Shown here piece by piece: positions 44,626 to 46,427 of a stretch of DNA of 46,427 bases. Source of the stretch: Candidatus Poribacteria bacterium (lineage in GTDB: Bacteria; Poribacteria; WGA-4E; WGA-3G). A model generated the notes under the pieces. The model was not told the origin of the DNA. It was given only the letters and a program-made list of their open reading frames with translations, and did no database searches. The stretch is from contig JAPPIG010000096.1 in assembly GCA_028820635.1 (NCBI GenBank), positions 1-46,427 of the forward strand. Reading direction: 5' to 3'. The position numbers and the translations under genes are program-made. Position 1 is the first letter of the stretch; every line of letters starts with the position of its first letter.

Positions 44626-44666
44626 GCGCAAATACCGGACATTCCATAAGAGCAGAACGCAGAAAT

Positions 44667-44703
44667 TCTTTGCTCTCCACAGGCAGGTACCCATTTGGAT
44701 ATC
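44667..44703 (+). terminator. Hairpin after tag remnant
   Basis: AGGCAGGTACCC...GGATATCTGCCT (10 of 12 pairs) followed by ATTTCTTTT. It would terminate + strand transcripts of the lost gene whose end is at 44625. Confidence 0.5.
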
Positions 44704-44836
44704 TGCCTATTTCTTTTCGCAAAAATCGGTTTCGGACGCTTAAATCGTTAATTAAAATTCAACAAATGCAATTTTGAAATTGTCATTAATATAGGCTGGG
44801 CTTGTGTTTAAATGATGTTAATTTATGCATTTTAAC

Positions 44837-44865
44837 TTGCATTTTGTGTCATTTTGTGATATAAT
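44837..44865 (+). promoter_or_regulatory. Consensus promoter left of the IS
   Basis: TTGCAT (44837-44842), a 17-nt spacer and TATAAT (44860-44865). The expected start is at about 44872, where a 28-codon ORF begins without leader. Confidence 0.55.
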
Positions 44866-44871
44866 TAATGT

Positions 44872-44981
44872 ATGAAATACATCAACGTTGATACAAAAAC
44901 ATCAAGGGCAAGTAACGGTTACCTACCCTTGATGTTTACCCAAATCGGTATATGTTGACTAAATGGATAGTTTAGTCAACA
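44872..44981 (+). ncRNA. Candidate structured RNA or leaderless mini-ORF
   Basis: The stretch has the palindrome ATCAACGTTGAT (44881-44892), a 12-bp stem AAACATCAAGGG/CCCTTGATGTTT (44897-44937) enclosing GTAAC-G-GTTAC, and TGTTGACTAAA/TTTAGTCAACA (44953-44981). A 28-residue ORF begins MKYINVD at 44872 and ends in the last hairpin. The 44626-44836 stretch holds a terminator-like hairpin and AT-rich sequence only. Confidence 0.4.
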
Positions 44982-44986
44982 GTTTA

Positions 44987-45015
44987 ATTATAGTCTATAT
45001 TATGTGAGAATGCAA
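44987..45015 (-). promoter_or_regulatory. Outward promoter in left IS end
   Basis: On the minus strand TTGCAT (45015-45010), a 17-nt spacer and TATAAT (44992-44987), reading out of the element to the left. Confidence 0.6.
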
Positions 45016-45021
45016 ATAAAA

Positions 45022-45045
45022 ATGGGGTTGCTGTAACAACCCCAT
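45022..45045 (-). terminator. Hairpin behind left outward promoter
   Basis: ATGGGGTTG/CAACCCCAT around a 6-nt loop. On the minus strand it is followed by TTTTATTT, so it can stop transcripts coming leftward from inside the IS just before the outward promoter. Confidence 0.55.
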
Positions 45046-45145
45046 AACAGAAAAAATGGTATGCATTTTTCTGCAAACGCGAGATACTATTATACGTTAA
45101 TTCGTCAGAAAAATGCAAGTGAAAATCAATAAGGAGAGTTTTCTG

Positions 45146-46033
45146 ATGAATTTAATCAAGGTGATGGAGCGTTTTCCAGATCAGAATGCGTGTATTGAGC
45201 ATTTAGAAAAAATACGATGGAACGGTGACCCACGTTGTCCACATTGCGATAGTCGTAAGGTCTACAAACGAAATGAGAAAGAAAACACAGGTCGTATTGG
45301 TCGGTGGGATTGTCACGGATGCCGAGCAACTTTCAAAGTCACGTGCAACACGGTATTTCACGGAACTAAGATGCCATTGCAAAAGTGGTTTTTATCTATA
45401 TCGTTGATGGCAAACGCAAAGAAAAGTTTATCCAGTCATCAATTAGCACGTGATTTAGATTTGCATCAGTCTACGGCTTGGTCAATGATGCACAAGATAC
45501 GCGGTGAAATGTCAAAGAAAGGCAATGTTTTATTGCAGGGTATTATTGAGGCGGACGAAACGTATATTGGAGGCAAGCCTCGTAAGCGTAATAAGAAAGA
45601 GGATCGTGAGCCGTCTAAGCGTGGGCGTGGCACGAATAAAGATGCTATAATTGGAGTTGTTGAGCGTGGCGGTAAGGTCGTTGCTAAATTGGCAACGGAT
45701 TTAACGGGTCGGTCTATATTGCGTTTCATTCAGAAACATGTTAAAATGGCGGATTCTGAATTGATGACGGACGAATTCCGTTCATATCAACGGGTCGGTC
45801 AGGAAATGAAACATCATATCATAAATCATAAAGAACAATATGTAGACGGTGACGTGCATACCAATACAATAGAGGGTTTTTGGAGTTTGTTAAAACGTGC
45901 ATGGTATGGTTCGCATCATCACTATAAAACAGCATATACGCCTTTATATGTAGCTGAGGCATGCTATAAATATAACTATAGAGAGATAGATAGTATCTTT
46001 GATAAGTTTATTAACGAGAGTATGTTAATATAG
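45146..46033 (+). CDS. IS1595-family transposase
   Basis: A 295-residue transposase from the ATG at 45146, which has AAGGAGAG upstream. An in-frame ATG at 45113 would add eleven residues. The N-terminal zinc ribbon is CPHCDSRKVY and WDCHGC, followed by a helix-turn-helix-like region (KKSLSSHQLARDLDLHQSTAW). The DDE-type core shows IEADETYIGG, TDEFRSY and HTNTIEGFWSLLKR, as in the ISXO2-like domain. No lesion is visible, so it may be active. The end of the frame (YNYREIDSIFDKFI) is normal. Confidence 0.93.
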   Translation: MNLIKVMERFPDQNACIEHLEKIRWNGDPRCPHCDSRKVYKRNEKENTGRIGRWDCHGCRATFKVTCNTVFHGTKMPLQKWFLSISLMANAKKSLSSHQLARDLDLHQSTAWSMMHKIRGEMSKKGNVLLQGIIEADETYIGGKPRKRNKKEDREPSKRGRGTNKDAIIGVVERGGKVVAKLATDLTGRSILRFIQKHVKMADSELMTDEFRSYQRVGQEMKHHIINHKEQYVDGDVHTNTIEGFWSLLKRAWYGSHHHYKTAYTPLYVAEACYKYNYREIDSIFDKFINESMLI

Positions 46034-46103
46034 TTTAATGGAGGTTTAATACCAGGGCCTATTAATACCAGGGTCCTATGAATCATCAATTTATTCTATA
46101 ATT

Positions 46104-46142
46104 GCTACTGTAATTCAAAGAATATTCGTCGAATCACAGTAA
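46104..46142. repeat. Imperfect palindrome near right IS end
   Basis: TACTGTAATTC...GAATCACAGTA forms an imperfect stem with an inner GAATATTC palindrome. It lies inside the IS between the transposase stop and the right terminal repeat. Confidence 0.4.
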
Positions 46143-46158
46143 TAATTAGAAAATTTAT

Positions 46159-46187
46159 TTGACATTCACAGTTTTATATACTATAAT
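46159..46187 (+). promoter_or_regulatory. Outward promoter in right IS end
   Basis: A perfect-consensus TTGACA (46159-46164), a 17-nt spacer and TATAAT (46182-46187), reading out of the IS to the right and across the tRNA gene on the opposite strand. Confidence 0.75.
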
Positions 46188-46191
46188 TAGT

Positions 46192-46260
46192 AACAGTTGA
46201 CAGTTCGCGCGTATTAAGTAACGTTCTAATCGCGCGATATGCACAAGATGTATAACTGTT
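46192..46260 (+). other. Foldable 5' end of the outward transcript
   Basis: The transcript from 46194 would start in an outer stem AACAGTT/AACTGTT (46192-46198, 46254-46260) around an inner TCGCGCG/CGCGCGA stem (46205-46211, 46231-46237). It may be a real RNA fold or chance. Confidence 0.35.
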
Positions 46261-46267
46261 ATTTAAA

Positions 46268-46370
46268 GAGCATGGTGGGATTCGAACCCACGAGATTGAA
46301 AAGTTGTTAATTTCCTTTCAATCCAACCCCTTTGCCAAAGGGTCCAGTTAAGCCGCTCCTGCACATGCTC
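46268..46370 (-). tRNA. Class II (Ser-type) tRNA with GGC anticodon
   Basis: Minus-strand cloverleaf: acceptor GAGCATG/CATGCTC (7 bp), TG, D-stem CAG/CTG with loop GAGCGGCTTAA as in serine tRNAs, and an anticodon arm ACCCT-TTGGCAA-AGGGG with four good pairs and an A-G mismatch. The variable arm is a perfect 8-bp stem GATTGAAA/TTTCAATC with a 14-nt loop. The T-arm is GTGGG-TTCGAAT-CCCAC. The anticodon reads GGC, which is Ala, but G3-C70 replaces the alanine G-U pair, and the arm is class II. The discriminator is T and CCA is not encoded. It could be a divergent or dead serine-type tRNA. Confidence 0.6.
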
Positions 46371-46373
46371 ATG

Positions 46374-46427
46374 ATGCATCTGTTACGAGATGCATCTGAA
46401 AGGCCTGCAATTTGCGGGTATCTTTTT
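46374..46427 (+). terminator. Hairpins and U-tract at window end
   Basis: GATGCATCT...AGATGCATC (46374-46397), then CCTGCAA/TTGCGGG with TATCTTTTT at the right edge. The second would end + strand transcripts coming from the IS promoter. The sequence stops here, so the T-run may be longer. Confidence 0.45.

Larger units (their letters stand above)
44975..46201 (+). mobile_element. IS1595-family insertion sequence
   Basis: Terminal inverted repeats of about 46-48 bp can be aligned by eye: GTCAAC...TAATTATAGT.TATA...CAAATAAA at 44975-45020 and its inverse at 46154-46201, with a few small gaps. The element has one transposase gene. A direct repeat expected for the family (8 bp) is not evident next to these ends, so the exact ends may be a few bases off. 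A tandem 17-nt repeat TTAATACCAGGGYCCTA lies inside the right end (46046-46078). Confidence 0.7.

Noticed and set aside
44464..44694. A 76-residue minus-strand frame
   Set aside because: It overlaps both remnants in a third frame, has no ribosome-binding site and no recognisable features.
46192..46260. The AACAGTT/AACTGTT fold as a certain ncRNA
   Set aside because: Part of the 5' arm belongs to the IS terminal repeat, so pairing may be accidental. Kept only as a weak feature.
46268..46370. tmRNA or tRNA-Sec
   Set aside because: There is no tag ORF or tmRNA ends. The acceptor is 7 bp and the anticodon is not TCA, which excludes tRNA-Sec.

Overview
The window looks like a chromosomal segment of an uncultured Gram-negative-type bacterium, most likely a member of the Candidatus Poribacteria or a close relative. 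This is inference, not a database match. It rests on low GC (roughly 43% by eye), ECF sigma factors fused to WD40 propellers, LamG and dockerin/FlgD-like surface proteins, carbohydrate-active enzymes, many dispersed short palindromic repeats, and a recurring C-terminal tag of the form KLTTxWAxLK.

Layout. 0-1.3 kb: a decayed IS701/IS4-like insertion sequence broken by a 153-bp MITE-like element and frameshifts. 1.5 kb: tRNA-Pro(GGG). 1.7-8.9 kb: a compact housekeeping run hom - yceD(DUF177) - rpmF - fabH - fabD - fabG - acpP - fabF - folK. 8.9-15.5 kb: an AAA ATPase/PD-(D/E)XK fusion, sucC, an Rpn-like nuclease, pgk and proS. 15.5-19.1 kb: an accessory stretch of small genes with two decayed copies of a DUF433/DUF5615 toxin-antitoxin pair, secreted proteins and a standalone GIY-YIG-like protein. 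19.2-22.3 kb: an alpha-galactosidase-like hydrolase and a secreted LamG protein. 22.3-22.7 kb: a dense nest of palindromic repeats. 22.7-25.1 kb: sucD, panB and a HicB/RelE-like toxin-antitoxin pair. 25.2-32.7 kb (minus strand): a membrane-anchored protein and two paralogous ~1000-residue sigma/WD40 fusion proteins. 32.8-37.7 kb (minus strand): a Dph6-like ATPase, then trpG, trpE and hisI read from a leader that looks like a transcription attenuator, and an ECF sigma factor. 38.2-43.5 kb: a histidine kinase, a GH2 glycosidase and a 2-hydroxyacid dehydrogenase. 43.5-46.4 kb: a decayed dockerin/secretion-signal gene, an IS1595-family element with promoters pointing out of both ends, and an odd long-arm tRNA.

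The most notable observation is the hisI-trpE-trpG leader. It has a promoter, a 31-codon leader ORF containing His-Trp-His-Trp-Trp, a candidate antiterminator, and a hairpin with a U-tract just before hisI. The leader is rich in both His and Trp codons, and the operon carries both a histidine gene and tryptophan genes, so it may sense both amino acids. Other notable items are the shared C-terminal tag, the duplicated sigma-WD40 proteins with a conserved upstream block spaced like an ECF promoter, the nested MITE, and the serine-type tRNA with a GGC anticodon.
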